Notes: generated by a model not told the origin, from the letters alone. Shown: positions 35,866 through 45,552, numbered from the stretch's first letter. The stretch: DNA of 64,000 nt from Pontiellaceae bacterium B12227 (GCA_029432775.1 JAROAZ010000017.1:62001-126000), one strand, 5' to 3'. Made by a program: numbers and translations.

Positions 35866-36136
35866 GCGTAAAGGGGAGGGGGATTTTACCGGAGCACCGA
35901 ATGGAGTACTCGTGAAGAGTGCGTCAGTTCGGCCTAGTTCGTTCTAGGCGGCCATTTCTTTTTAGAAATCATTAGCGGCAGTTAATGAGATTTTACAGAC
36001 CGCGTCAATCTACATTTAGGCCATTCAGGAGGTTGGAATTAAGTTCATTTATTCCAAAGGTTGGAACGGAATCTGCTTTAACCTTTCGCAATACTTTTGA
36101 CCGAAGAGATAATTGAAATTAATGGGGTATGATAAA

Positions 36137-37483
36137 ATGAAAAGAACAACAGTGATGAAGCTGAGTATAGTTGCAGGATTTATCCTGTCGCTGGGAATGT
36201 CCGGTTGCGCACCCGTAACCTTGTCGAGCGATCCGGCAGGAGCTCAGGTATATATTAAGGGTAAGGATAAACAGTCGATTGGAGAGACCCCTCTGCGGGT
36301 AAACCTCATGGCGGCCGATAAAGAGCTGGTCGTTCGCAAAAGCGGTTATTTCTCTCAAACCGTCGTGCTTTCGCCCATCGATCCGGAAAGTATCAATGTT
36401 AAACTGCTGCGCCGCGATAAAGTGCTGTTGCTGAGTAAACCGGATGGAGCCGAATTGTTTGTTGAGGGCGAACGGGTGGGTCGAACCCCGTACCGAATCG
36501 ATTATAAAAAACCCTGGCGCACCTTTGAGGTGAAAGCCCCGGGCTATGCCACCGTCAATTATACCATTCCGGAAGATCCGGAAGGAGACGTGATGATTGA
36601 TCTCGAGCGTGATAATTCTGTACTGATCGTCAGTAAGCCCAAAAATGCAGAAGTCTTCACTGAAGACGGAAAGCTGGTTGGCAAAACGCCGGTCGGAGTG
36701 CCGGGCGAGGAAGTGCGGAATCTGGAGCTACGCAAAGATGGCTATTATTCGAAAATATTTGTGATCGACGAGGAAACTGAAAGCCCGTTCCTGATTGAAC
36801 TGGAGCGCGAGCCGATCGTGATTGTTTATTCCGATCCGATTGGTGCCGAAGTTATTCACCGCGGCGTAACTCTCGGCATTACCCCATACCGCCACCTGGT
36901 GAAAAGCGATATGGATATTACGTTGGTCTATGACCGCTATCAAACCAGGCAGATCATGATTGCTCCGGATTCGCCCCGCGAAGTTCATGTGGCGCTCGAT
37001 CCCAAGCCCTTCGTCACGATCCGCAGTAAACCTGCGGGAGCCCAGCTATATCGTTCCGGTGGTGTTGAACTGCTGGGAACCACGCCGGTTGAGGTGCTGA
37101 TTGAAAGAGATACCGCCTTTGAGATCCACAAAGAAGGGTATGATATCAAACCGTTCACTCTTTCTTCCCAGTCCAATCGCGATGTGATTGTGCCTCTGAA
37201 ACAAACAGTTGGAATTTTAGAAAAGGTTGTGAAAATCGACAGCCAGCCCAGCGGCGCGAAAGTCTATCGCCCCGGTGGTGCAGAATTTATCGGCGAGACA
37301 CCGCTTGAGCAGCATGTGCGTGGGGAACGTACGTTTGAGTTGCAGCTCGACGGCTTCAAAACCAAAATTGTCACCGTGGCTCCGGACTCGGCTGATAATG
37401 TAACCTTTGCATTGGCGAAGGATGAATCAGCCAGGAATGTCACGGTCAGCGACCCCTTGTTGAATACCCCTTCATCCTTTTAG
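36137..37483 (+). CDS. PEGA-domain lipoprotein
   Basis: A probable outer-surface or periplasmic lipoprotein. The start at 36137 gives a signal peptide with the lipobox MSGC (in LSLGMSGCAP). The rest, about 425 residues, is a chain of six or so PEGA units of about 70 residues: VTLSSDPAGAQVYIKG...GETPLRV, VLLLSKPDGAELFVEG, VLIVSKPKNAEVF, IVIVYSDPIGAEVIH, VTIRSKPAGAQLYRS, VKIDSQPSGAKVY. PEGA units are thought to bind cell-surface components. An exact iterated palindrome is 71 bases upstream at 36052. A strong terminator follows. Confidence 0.9.
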   Translation: MKRTTVMKLSIVAGFILSLGMSGCAPVTLSSDPAGAQVYIKGKDKQSIGETPLRVNLMAADKELVVRKSGYFSQTVVLSPIDPESINVKLLRRDKVLLLSKPDGAELFVEGERVGRTPYRIDYKKPWRTFEVKAPGYATVNYTIPEDPEGDVMIDLERDNSVLIVSKPKNAEVFTEDGKLVGKTPVGVPGEEVRNLELRKDGYYSKIFVIDEETESPFLIELEREPIVIVYSDPIGAEVIHRGVTLGITPYRHLVKSDMDITLVYDRYQTRQIMIAPDSPREVHVALDPKPFVTIRSKPAGAQLYRSGGVELLGTTPVEVLIERDTAFEIHKEGYDIKPFTLSSQSNRDVIVPLKQTVGILEKVVKIDSQPSGAKVYRPGGAEFIGETPLEQHVRGERTFELQLDGFKTKIVTVAPDSADNVTFALAKDESARNVTVSDPLLNTPSSF

Positions 37484-37506
37484 CCAATGCACTTATCTAA
37501 ATATGA

Positions 37507-37531
37507 GGGCCCCGCTTCGGGGCCCTTTTTG
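37507..37531 (+). terminator. Rho-independent terminator after the PEGA gene
   Basis: GGGCCCCG, loop CTT, CGGGGCCC, then TTTTT. Stem is perfect. Confidence 0.95.
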
Positions 37532-37537
37532 TTAAAA

Positions 37538-37566
37538 CGCCTATTGGAACTGAATTCCAATAGGCG
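37538..37566. repeat. Perfect 12-bp inverted repeat downstream of the terminator
   Basis: CGCCTATTGGAA, loop CTGAA, TTCCAATAGGCG. It contains the iterated-palindrome half sites in the opposite order (TTGGAA before TTCCAA), so it is not a copy of that family. It could be a second terminator stem or a binding site. Confidence 0.7.
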
Positions 37567-37679
37567 GTTTCTGTTTGAAAAGCGTAAAATTTCCTCTCAA
37601 AAAAACTTTTAATTTGGTCGGGTTCTGGGATTATGCGGAACTTTTACGGGGAGACCCGGGTGTCGAGGTGCGAAATAGG

Positions 37680-37685
37680 TATAAT
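37680..37685 (+). promoter_or_regulatory. Possible -10 element of nifJ
   Basis: TATAAT lies 50 bases upstream of the nifJ start. No good -35 hexamer is found 15-19 bases upstream. The gap 37567-37735 holds no gene. Confidence 0.35.
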
Positions 37686-37735
37686 TTTCGTACTTTTTCA
37701 AAATCAAGGGATACTTAACTTAGGAGTAGACTCAA

Positions 37736-40700
37736 ATGAGTAAAAAAATGGTTACCATCGATGGTAATACAGCTGCAGCGCACATTGCGTATGCGTTTTC
37801 CGATGTTGCAGCCATCTATCCGATCACACCGTCCTCTAATATGGGCGAGTATTCGGAAGAGTGGGCGAGTCAGGGAAAGAAAAACCTTTTCGGCAGAGAA
37901 GTTGATGTTGTTGAAATGCAGTCAGAAGCCGGTGCAGCCGGTGCAGTTCATGGTTCACTCAGTGCCGGTGCACTGACCACCACATTCACGGCTTCTCAGG
38001 GCCTTCTGCTGATGGTCCCTAATATGTATAAGATTGCCGGCGAAATGCTGCCGACCGTTTTTCACGTATCAGCACGTTCCATCGCAGCGCAGTCGCTCTC
38101 CATTTTCGGTGACCACTCCGACGTAATGTCCGTGCGTAACACCGGTTGGGCCATGACCGCTGCCAGCTCCATTCAGGAAACGATGGATATGGCGACGATC
38201 GCTCACCTTGCAACGCTCAAGGCGCAGATCCCATTCCTGAACTTCTTCGACGGCTTCCGTACTTCGCACGAGCTTCAGAAAGTCGAAATGATCGACTACG
38301 AAGAAATCAACGACATGATCGAGCCGGAATACATCGAGCGCTTCCGTGCCCGTGCCCTCAAGCCGGAAAAACCTTACGTGAAAGTGGCTGCTCAGAACCC
38401 GGACGTATACTTCCAGGGCCGCGAGACTTCCAACAAGTACTACGACGCGATTCCTGAAATCGTTCAGGAATACATGGACAAGTTCGCTGCTAAGTTTGGC
38501 CGCAAATACAACCTGTTCGACTACGTTGGTGCTGCCGACGCAGAAAAAGTGGTTATCGCAATGGGCTCTGCCTGCGACACCATCGAACAGACCATCGAAA
38601 AACTCAACGAACAGGGTGAAAAGCTCGGTCTCGTTAAAGTTCGTCTCTATCGTCCGTTCTCCGCAAAAGCTTTCGTTGATTGCATTCCGGAAACTGCGAA
38701 GAAGATCATCGTTCTCGACCGCACTAAAGAGCCGGGCGCAACCGGTGAGCCGCTTTACTTCGACGTGCACGCTGCACTCGAAGGCCGCGACTGCAAAGTT
38801 ATCGGCGGACGCTACGGTCTTTCCTCTAAGGAATTCGCACCGCGCATGGTTAAAGCTGTTTATGATCACATCGACAACGGCGCGTGGCACGGCTTCACCG
38901 TGGGCATCAATGATGACGTAACCAACCTCTCCATTCCGGTCGGCGGCGAGTTCAACATTGAGCCGGATGATGTGAAATCGTCCGTATTCTGGGGCTTCGG
39001 TTCTGACGGTACGGTTGGTGCGTGTAAGAACACCATTAAAATTATCGGTGACAACACCGATATGACTGCGCAGGCGTACTTCGTATACGACTCCAAGAAG
39101 TCCGGTGGTGTTACGGTTTCCCACCTTCGTTTCGGCGAAAGTGGCGTAAACTACCCGTACCTGATTCAGCATGCTGGTTATATTGCGTGTCATAACGTTT
39201 CCTACATCGGTCGCTACGACATGCTCGGCGCCATCGCTGAAGGCGGAACGTTTGTGCTCAACTCGGAAATCCCGACTTCGGAAGTTTTCGAAGCGCTGAC
39301 TAAAGAAGAGCAGCAGATCATCATCGATCGTAAGATTAACTTCTACAATGTGAACGCACTGCAGATCGCAATGGATGTCGGCCTCGGCGGACGTATTAAC
39401 ACGGTCATGCAGACCGTATACTTCAAGCTGTCCGGCGTTCTTCCGGAAGAGCAAGCCATTGAAATGATTAAAGGCTACGCTAAGAAGACCTTTGAACGTA
39501 AAGGTATGGACATCGTTGAAATGAACTGGAAAGCCATCGATGCCTCAGCTGCAGCCATCGAAAAGGTTGAAGTTCCTTCCGAGATCACCAAGTCCTACGT
39601 TCTGCCAGATCTGATTCCTTCGGATGCCTGTGGTTTCATGAAGAATGTAATTCTTCCGACCATGATGATGAAGGGTGATGACGTTCCGGTTTCCAAGATG
39701 ACCTTTGACGGCTCCCTGCCGACTGGTACATCCAAAATCGAAAAGCGTTGTATCGGACCGCGTGTTCCGAAATGGCTCGATGAAAACTGCATTCAGTGCA
39801 ACCAGTGTGTAATGGCTTGCCCGCACGCGGTTATCCGTGCGAAGCAGATTGACCCTGCTGATCTGAGCGGTGCTCCTGAAACCTTCAAGACGCTGAAGTC
39901 CAAAACTAAGAACGACAAGGATCTCGACTATAAGATTCAGGTCTACGTTGAAGACTGTACTGGTTGTGGTGTCTGTGTTGAAACCTGCCCGGCGAAAACC
40001 AAAGCGCTTGAATTCACAACGCTGGACGACGAAAGAGATGCTGGCGAAATCGAAAACGCTTACTTCTTCGAGGAACTTCCTGACAACGTTCTCGACGGTG
40101 CAAATCCTGCATCGGTTAAAGGACTGCAGTTCAAGAAGCCGCTGTTTGAATTCTCCGGTGCCTGTGCAGGTTGCGGCGAAACGCCCTACGTGAAACTGGT
40201 CACCCAGATTTGCGGTGAGCACATGATTGTGGCCAACGCCACCGGTTGTTCTTCCATTTACGGCGGAACCTTCCCGACCATTCCTTACGCTAAGAGTAAA
40301 GAAGGTCGCGGACCGGCCTGGGCGAACTCGCTGTTCGAAGATAATGCTGAATACGGTCTGGGCTTCCGCCTGGCTGTTGATAGCAACCGTGCACTGCTCC
40401 GCCAGTATGTGGCTGAACTCCTTGAAGTTGGAACGACAGCCGATATGACGGCCGCTCTGAACAAAGCGATCGAAATCTGTGTGGATAACGAACTGGGCGA
40501 CGAAGCTGTTGCTGCTCAGAACGCGGTTCAGATTCTGCTCGATAGCGCCATGGCTGAAGCTTCTGCTGAAGCGGCTCCGTTGGTTCGTAAAGTGAAAGAA
40601 CTGCAGGACTACTTCGTCGACAAAGCCGTTTGGATCTTCGGTGGTGACGGTTGGGCCTACGACATCGGTTACGGTGGACTGGACCACGTTGTTGCTTCCG

Positions 40701-41257
40701 GCAAGAACGTCAACATCCTCGTGGTTGATACTGAAGTTTACTCCAACACCGGTGGACAGGCTTCCAAAGCGACACCAATTGGTGCGGTTGCTAAATTCGC
40801 GACGGACGGAATGCGTGCCGGCAAGAAAAACCTCGGTTTCATGTGCATGAGCTACGGAACGGTTTACGTGGCGCAGATCTCCATGGGTGCGAACCGCATG
40901 CAGACGCAGAAAGCCATTCAGGAAGCGGTTAACTATAACGGACCGTCGATCATCCTGGCATACGCTCCATGTATTGCGCACGGCATCGACATGATGAAGA
41001 CACAGACCATTGCGAAGAACGCTGTGGAATGTGGCTACTGGCCGCTCTATCGCTATAACCCGCTGGGTGGCGAGAAGAAGTTCACTTGGGAAGCCAAAGA
41101 ACCGAAAGGTGACTTCCAGACCTTCATTCGTAACGAACGTCGTTATTCCACACTGCTGAAGACGGCTCCGGAAGAAGCCGAAGAACTCTTCGCACTTGCG
41201 GAAAAAGACGCTGCCAAGCGTTGGGAATTCATGCAGGCCGTTGGCCCGCTGATGTAA
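37736..41257 (+). CDS. nifJ: Pyruvate:ferredoxin (flavodoxin) oxidoreductase
   Basis: Converts pyruvate and CoA to acetyl-CoA, CO2 and reduced ferredoxin, central in anaerobic fermentation. The 1173-residue single chain has all domains in order: domain I with AYPITPSSNMGEYSEEWA, the CoA and linker domains, two [4Fe-4S] clusters (CIQCNQCVMACPHAV and CTGCGVCVETCP), the cluster-proximal Cys in GACAGCGETPY, and the thiamine diphosphate site GGDGWAYDIGYGGLDHV. AGGAG precedes the ATG. Codon use is strongly biased (C-ending codons, few rare ones), unlike its neighbours, as expected for a highly expressed gene, and no iterated palindrome occurs in 3.5 kb. Long reading frames on its other strand are artefacts of this bias. 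Confidence 0.97.
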   Translation: MSKKMVTIDGNTAAAHIAYAFSDVAAIYPITPSSNMGEYSEEWASQGKKNLFGREVDVVEMQSEAGAAGAVHGSLSAGALTTTFTASQGLLLMVPNMYKIAGEMLPTVFHVSARSIAAQSLSIFGDHSDVMSVRNTGWAMTAASSIQETMDMATIAHLATLKAQIPFLNFFDGFRTSHELQKVEMIDYEEINDMIEPEYIERFRARALKPEKPYVKVAAQNPDVYFQGRETSNKYYDAIPEIVQEYMDKFAAKFGRKYNLFDYVGAADAEKVVIAMGSACDTIEQTIEKLNEQGEKLGLVKVRLYRPFSAKAFVDCIPETAKKIIVLDRTKEPGATGEPLYFDVHAALEGRDCKVIGGRYGLSSKEFAPRMVKAVYDHIDNGAWHGFTVGINDDVTNLSIPVGGEFNIEPDDVKSSVFWGFGSDGTVGACKNTIKIIGDNTDMTAQAYFVYDSKKSGGVTVSHLRFGESGVNYPYLIQHAGYIACHNVSYIGRYDMLGAIAEGGTFVLNSEIPTSEVFEALTKEEQQIIIDRKINFYNVNALQIAMDVGLGGRINTVMQTVYFKLSGVLPEEQAIEMIKGYAKKTFERKGMDIVEMNWKAIDASAAAIEKVEVPSEITKSYVLPDLIPSDACGFMKNVILPTMMMKGDDVPVSKMTFDGSLPTGTSKIEKRCIGPRVPKWLDENCIQCNQCVMACPHAVIRAKQIDPADLSGAPETFKTLKSKTKNDKDLDYKIQVYVEDCTGCGVCVETCPAKTKALEFTTLDDERDAGEIENAYFFEELPDNVLDGANPASVKGLQFKKPLFEFSGACAGCGETPYVKLVTQICGEHMIVANATGCSSIYGGTFPTIPYAKSKEGRGPAWANSLFEDNAEYGLGFRLAVDSNRALLRQYVAELLEVGTTADMTAALNKAIEICVDNELGDEAVAAQNAVQILLDSAMAEASAEAAPLVRKVKELQDYFVDKAVWIFGGDGWAYDIGYGGLDHVVASGKNVNILVVDTEVYSNTGGQASKATPIGAVAKFATDGMRAGKKNLGFMCMSYGTVYVAQISMGANRMQTQKAIQEAVNYNGPSIILAYAPCIAHGIDMMKTQTIAKNAVECGYWPLYRYNPLGGEKKFTWEAKEPKGDFQTFIRNERRYSTLLKTAPEEAEELFALAEKDAAKRWEFMQAVGPLM

Positions 41258-41281
41258 TCCAACTCTTCGGAGTCTAAAAAA

Positions 41282-41309
41282 AGCCCGTCGTTCTCGGCGG
41301 GCTTTTTTT
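41282..41309 (+). terminator. Rho-independent terminator after nifJ
   Basis: AGCCCGTCG, loop TTCT, CGGCGGGCT (one G-T pair), then seven T. Confidence 0.94.
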
Positions 41310-41330
41310 GTGTATGTCGCGTTTTGTAGA

Positions 41331-41378
41331 ACACGGCGTGGAGCACCGTGCTGCCTAGAACGGTGCGCCGCGCCGTTT
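41331..41378. repeat. Dispersed intergenic repeat, copy 1
   Basis: ACACGGCGTGGAGCACCGTG, then CTGCCTAGAACGG and CCGTTT. Two small hairpins. A near-identical copy is at 54912-54960. An exact iterated palindrome overlaps its right end (41377). Confidence 0.75.
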
Positions 41379-41395
41379 CCAAAGGTTGGAAAAGA

Positions 41396-41430
41396 AAAAC
41401 GCCTGCTTGATCAGTTGATCAGCAGGCGTT
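41396..41430 (-). terminator. Terminator of the Gfo/Idh/MocA gene
   Basis: On the minus strand AACGCCTGCT and AGCAGGCGTT pair around a 13-base loop, followed by TTTTCTTTT. An exact iterated palindrome (41437) is between the stop codon and this stem. Confidence 0.88.
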
Positions 41431-41453
41431 CTCAGTTTCCAATGTCTGGAAGT

Positions 41454-42824
41454 TTACTTCCAGAGATCCTTGCCGTATTCCCAACCCTTGCGAACGGGGT
41501 CTTTGATATATTGATTCAGTTCAGGACGGTTCGTGATCTTCATCCTCTTTGAATCCCACTTAATTTTCCCGCCATGGTTCACGGCAATAATACCGAGCAG
41601 CATGACTTCGGTGAATGGGGAGGCATAGTCAAAGTTGGCACCGCATTCAGGGCCGCCTTTGATCGCATTAACCAGTTCGAGAATCGGGCCGCCTTTAATG
41701 CGCGGATATTTTTCATCCGGATAGCCGGCCTTTTTGAATTCAATGGCCGCTTCTTTATTGGCTAACCGCGGATTATTCGACCGGTTGTCGGTGAATCCAT
41801 TGTTTTTGGTGCCGTGGTAGAAGGTGCCAGCCCCTGGAATTTTTCCCGGCCAGGTCCAATCGGATGGAGCTTCCGGGCGGAAGAGTTTCGGATCGCCGTT
41901 ATACCAGTAGAAGGTGCAGGGGGCTTTGTCGCCGCGGCGCTCGAAGTCAAAGCGGACGCGGCATCCATCGGCCACCAGCCACTCATTGCCGCCGGCCACC
42001 TTTTCGGCCTCAACAGAAACGGGTTCATAAAGGTCCAGCAGCCAAACCGGCGCATCGGCCACATGGCAGAACCAGTCGCCGAAGGTACCCGTGCCGTAGC
42101 GGTTGAAGCCGCGCCAGGTTTTCGGGTGATAGATTTTGTTGAACGTGGTCGGGCCGGTCGGGCCCTGCCAGAGATCCCAGTCCAGGCTGCCCGGCACGGA
42201 ATCTTTTGTCGGCGGGAGGGTGGCGGGGCGTCTGAAATAGGGGCCGTTCCAGTTCGGACCGCCAATGTAAGTATGTGCTTCGGTAATCTGGCCGAAAACA
42301 TCCGCATCGTACCACTCTTTCAGTTGGCGGATCCCGTTGTAGGTATGGCCCTGGTTACCCATGTTGGTGAGGACTTTATATTTGTCCTTTGCTTTTTTCA
42401 GCGTACGGGCTTCCCAGATATTATGCGTGAGCGGTTTCTGTGTGAAGGTATGGATGCCGCGCTCCATGGCCGCAATGGAAGCCGGGAAGTGGGTGTGGTC
42501 GGGCGTATTAACGCAGACCATATCGATTTCTTTGCCCATTTTGTCGAGCATCACCCGGAAATCGGTAAATCGCTTCGCGGAAGGGTTGTCGGGATGCTTT
42601 TTTAGGTTTTTGTCGATCATGGTCGAATCGACATCGCACAGAGCCACAATGTTTTCACCCTGCGTGCCGCCATAGGCCTGCCCTGCAATATTACCCGCGC
42701 CGATCATGGCCACGTTTATCTTGCTGTTGGCCGACTGACCCGGCTTTCCGATGCTGAACAACGGCACGGCGGAGGATGCCGCCACGACGGTTTTCTGAAA
42801 GGATCTTCTATCTATGTTTGTCAT
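41454..42824 (-). CDS. Exported Gfo/Idh/MocA family oxidoreductase
   Basis: A secreted NAD(P)-dependent sugar-type oxidoreductase of a group that is abundant in PVC bacteria. The N terminus has a twin-arginine signal (DRRSFQKTVVAASSAVPLF). The Rossmann fold follows with VAMIGAGNIAG, then CVNTPDHTHFPASIAAMERG and the Lys-Pro motif QKPLTHNIWEA. The C-terminal catalytic domain holds YHPKTWRGFNRYGTGTFGDWFCHVADAP, where the His of GDWxxH is the probable catalytic residue. 456 residues. The true substrate is unknown, perhaps a sugar released from sulfated polysaccharide. The gene has its own terminator and lies downstream of the cytochrome gene. Confidence 0.9.
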   Translation of the reverse strand: MTNIDRRSFQKTVVAASSAVPLFSIGKPGQSANSKINVAMIGAGNIAGQAYGGTQGENIVALCDVDSTMIDKNLKKHPDNPSAKRFTDFRVMLDKMGKEIDMVCVNTPDHTHFPASIAAMERGIHTFTQKPLTHNIWEARTLKKAKDKYKVLTNMGNQGHTYNGIRQLKEWYDADVFGQITEAHTYIGGPNWNGPYFRRPATLPPTKDSVPGSLDWDLWQGPTGPTTFNKIYHPKTWRGFNRYGTGTFGDWFCHVADAPVWLLDLYEPVSVEAEKVAGGNEWLVADGCRVRFDFERRGDKAPCTFYWYNGDPKLFRPEAPSDWTWPGKIPGAGTFYHGTKNNGFTDNRSNNPRLANKEAAIEFKKAGYPDEKYPRIKGGPILELVNAIKGGPECGANFDYASPFTEVMLLGIIAVNHGGKIKWDSKRMKITNRPELNQYIKDPVRKGWEYGKDLWK

Positions 42825-42979
42825 TCATTTCCCCGGTTATAAATTTTTGAGTGTTTTCGATGTGTACAAGACGACTTAAAAAGAGAGGGATGGACAGCTG
42901 TTGCCTGATTCCAATCGGAAACAATGCCGCGCTCGACATTCCGGATGGCTCGCTCAGACCCACCAGTATCGTTGGCGGG

Positions 42980-44002
42980 TCAGTTTGCCGGAGCAGAGGA
43001 GAGCATATTTTTGATAATGGATATGACTTTCTCTGAGTCAGGTGCGGATAAGAGGTCGCCGATGGAGCGATCTGTTTCCGCACCATTTTGAATCCACCAC
43101 GCTATTAAAGTAATCTGGTCCGGTGCTAAGGGCAGCTCGGTGCTGGGAGGCATCAGGCCTTTGGATGTTGGCTTCTGTATGATGCGATAGTGAACCTCGC
43201 TATCCTCCAGATTGCCCGGCACGATGCCCTCCATCCCGCTTTCGCCGCCGGCCATCAGCAACTCCACATCGTCCATGCGGAAATCTCCTTTAATTTTTTC
43301 TGCACTGTGGCACGAATAACAACGGCTTTGGAAAATGGGCTTAATCAGGCTTTCATAGGCGTTTGATTCCAGGCTGATCCCGTCCGGTAGTTGTTCCGTT
43401 TCCTGAAAAATACGCTGAAGAGCGGGCGGCAGTCTTTCGGTGAGATAGGTCGGCCCGTGAACAAGAGAGGCTCCATGGTGGCTGGTGGAGGTGAGCGAAA
43501 GGATGCTGCCAGCCAGACTCAGAAAATAGCAGGCGTGAAATACGGTTTTTTTTGAAGTTCGTTCGCACAGTAATTTTAGCGGAAGTGTAATCAGCAGTAG
43601 AATCGAAGTGAAAATGCCTCCCCACATGTGTTGTTCAATCAATCGCCCTGAGAATCCATCGCCCAGCGCCAGCAGGAATCCAAGTACAGATGCGGCAACG
43701 GAAGAAAGTGCGGCAAAAAACAGCAGGGGCAGCACGGATGGTCTCAACTGCTGAAAAGCACGAATGCTTCCCAGCAGTTCAAACAGTGGAACCATCAAGA
43801 CAAGGGCAATGGGAAAGTGCAGGGTCAGAATGTGGAACCTTCCAGGGGCTGCAATCCCGTCCGGGCCGGCGGTTCCGGAAAGGGGAAAGAGAAAGGGCAG
43901 GGCCGGCAGGGAGACCAGGAGTATGATTCCGACGGCGCTTGCCAGGATCGTTTTACCCGATCCGGCAGACTTGTTTTTTTCTGGGTTTGGATTCATTATC
44001 AT
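42980..44002 (-). CDS. Membrane protein with planctomycete-type cytochrome c domain
   Basis: The N-terminal 190 residues have five to six membrane segments (TILASAVGIILLVSLPALPFL, ILTLHFPIALVLMVPLFELLG and others) resembling DUF2231. The C-terminal part is a PSCyt1 domain: the heme motif CYSCH, FRMDDVELLMAGGESG, VHYRIIQKPTSKGLMPP with the probable axial Met, and LIAWWIQNGA. It would carry electrons at the outer face of the inner membrane. Starts at ATG 44002 or 43996. The lipoprotein gene upstream ends 9 bases away, which suggests an operon and a joint role. Confidence 0.85.
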   Translation of the reverse strand: MIMNPNPEKNKSAGSGKTILASAVGIILLVSLPALPFLFPLSGTAGPDGIAAPGRFHILTLHFPIALVLMVPLFELLGSIRAFQQLRPSVLPLLFFAALSSVAASVLGFLLALGDGFSGRLIEQHMWGGIFTSILLLITLPLKLLCERTSKKTVFHACYFLSLAGSILSLTSTSHHGASLVHGPTYLTERLPPALQRIFQETEQLPDGISLESNAYESLIKPIFQSRCYSCHSAEKIKGDFRMDDVELLMAGGESGMEGIVPGNLEDSEVHYRIIQKPTSKGLMPPSTELPLAPDQITLIAWWIQNGAETDRSIGDLLSAPDSEKVISIIKNMLSSAPAN

Positions 44003-44011
44003 AATTCAGCG

Positions 44012-45157
44012 CTATAGCCGGTCGGCATATGTTGTTCGGAAACCTTCCACCTGAGCAGCCTGGGAATCCGTCAGAGGGAGCTCTTTCAGGAAGTTGTAAG
44101 CCCGGCGGCCAATCAGGAATGATGGATTATTCAGCAGGGTGAGCACATGGGTTATCACGATTTCGGAATCCTGATTGTGCGCACTCATCAGATTCAGCAG
44201 CAGATGGACCTCATAATAACTTCCAAGGTTTGGAAGCATTGAGCTAAGCTCATCATAAAAGCCGTCGGGGGCCTTCAGTTCGGTTGAGATGAGGGACGAA
44301 AGGTAAAGAACCTGCTTTTTCGATGAAGCCTGAGCAAACAGTTCTCCAACCGCCTGATAATAGTCTTCCGCTCCTAACGATTGGAAATAACTGATGGCCT
44401 GGGCGGCCACTTCGGTGCTGCCATTCAGAGCCAGTTGATACACGGCGTCTCGCGTAGCATCATCCCGGATACCTCTTTCCGAAAGTTGTTGGATGGCAAA
44501 GGAATTCTTTACCTCATCGGGATCGTTTAGATACGTCAGCAACTGCCCGTTTATAATGGTTTCCCCGGTAATGGATCTGATTTCGGATTGGATGTCACTT
44601 TGCGCCCAGTGCCAGAGGGTGTAGCAGGTATAAACAGCACCGGAAACAATCGCCGATTTATCCGAGAGCAGGGTGGCTCCCGAGGTCCCGTCAATTTCAT
44701 CGCCGGTCTGGGCAACGCCGGGATGGACCACATCCTTTGCGGCAACATCGCGCAGAAGCGAAGCGGGATCCTGAAGGATACTGAGCATCTTTTTGTGATC
44801 TTCCTGCGTAAACTGTTCGTGTCCGCGCTTCGTCAGGTTTCCACCCATTGGAAATTCATAGCGCAGGAATTCACCCAGCGGATCCCAGACCAGGCGGACC
44901 GTGATAATTTCGCACTGGCCGTCGCCGCAGATCACTGAATCTGTGTCGATGTAATATTCCCGTATCGATCCCGACGGTTCCAATGTTTGGAAAATAGCCA
45001 CCGGTATGGGCTCGGCCGATGTTGCGCCGGGGTGAAAGACGAGTGCCTCGAATCCGGTTGCTGGACGTTCGGCGGGTTCTGTTTGCTGCGGAGCAATGCA
45101 GGCAGTCAGCAGGCTCAGCAGCAGTGGAATAATTAAAATGGTGATTCGATATGTCAT
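44012..45157 (-). CDS. Lipoprotein with FMN-binding-like motif and HEAT-like repeats
   Basis: A 381-residue protein with a lipobox (SLLTAC). The N-terminal half has a cystine-like pair CGDGQC and, at about residue 165, DEIDGTSGATLLS, close to the D-x-x-SGAT-x-S motif that carries the covalently attached FMN of RnfG/NqrC-type domains. The rest is helical and Leu-rich with HEAT-like spacing. I do not recognise a named family. Exact iterated palindromes lie at 44221 (LPNLGS) and 44978 (FQTLE). The position 9 bases from a membrane cytochrome suggests an electron-transfer pair; this is inference. Confidence 0.65.
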   Translation of the reverse strand: MTYRITILIIPLLLSLLTACIAPQQTEPAERPATGFEALVFHPGATSAEPIPVAIFQTLEPSGSIREYYIDTDSVICGDGQCEIITVRLVWDPLGEFLRYEFPMGGNLTKRGHEQFTQEDHKKMLSILQDPASLLRDVAAKDVVHPGVAQTGDEIDGTSGATLLSDKSAIVSGAVYTCYTLWHWAQSDIQSEIRSITGETIINGQLLTYLNDPDEVKNSFAIQQLSERGIRDDATRDAVYQLALNGSTEVAAQAISYFQSLGAEDYYQAVGELFAQASSKKQVLYLSSLISTELKAPDGFYDELSSMLPNLGSYYEVHLLLNLMSAHNQDSEIVITHVLTLLNNPSFLIGRRAYNFLKELPLTDSQAAQVEGFRTTYADRL

Positions 45158-45552
45158 GTAAACAACCTACTTAAACTCGGGGATTGATGCGATACTGATT
45201 TAGTACTATTTAATGGTGCGGTGAGTTGGTGAAAATGGATTGTCGATCCGTACGCACCGGCGGTTTCGTCGAAACCGCCCAATCTCACAATACCGCCTGG
45301 CACCAACCGCTTATACGGCCTGCATATTTTTTCCCCGAATGACATGAGTGCCCTATGGGCGGCCTGCAGCCCTCCGCTTCTGGGCCATGAAACCAGACTT
45401 TAACTCATACGGATGAGAACGCAACCATTTGACTTGTAATCTTAAGGATAGAGGTGTTATTTTTTTTGATCTTATGTACAGTGGATCAATTCGAAGAGAC
45501 GGCGTATCAATGGTGCATGTACTTTTGGGTTTAAATGAATTGAGGGAATAGA
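45158..45552. other. 395-base gap between the lipoprotein gene and the VWA-like gene
   Basis: No gene is seen. It holds a perfect palindrome GGCGGTTTCG, T, CGAAACCGCC at 45259-45279. The gap separates divergent genes and should contain their promoters; none stands out. Confidence 0.6.

Noticed and set aside
37538..37566. Copy of the iterated palindrome
   Set aside because: Half sites are in reversed order with a 5-base loop; it is a separate stem.
38069..40981. Two antisense open frames of 461 and 478 codons in nifJ
   Set aside because: They mirror the strong codon bias of nifJ, lack any recognisable domain or ribosome site, and are in the frame expected for such shadows.
42808..43086. 92-codon minus frame between the oxidoreductase and cytochrome genes
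   Set aside because: It overlaps the end of the cytochrome gene in another frame and resembles nothing known.
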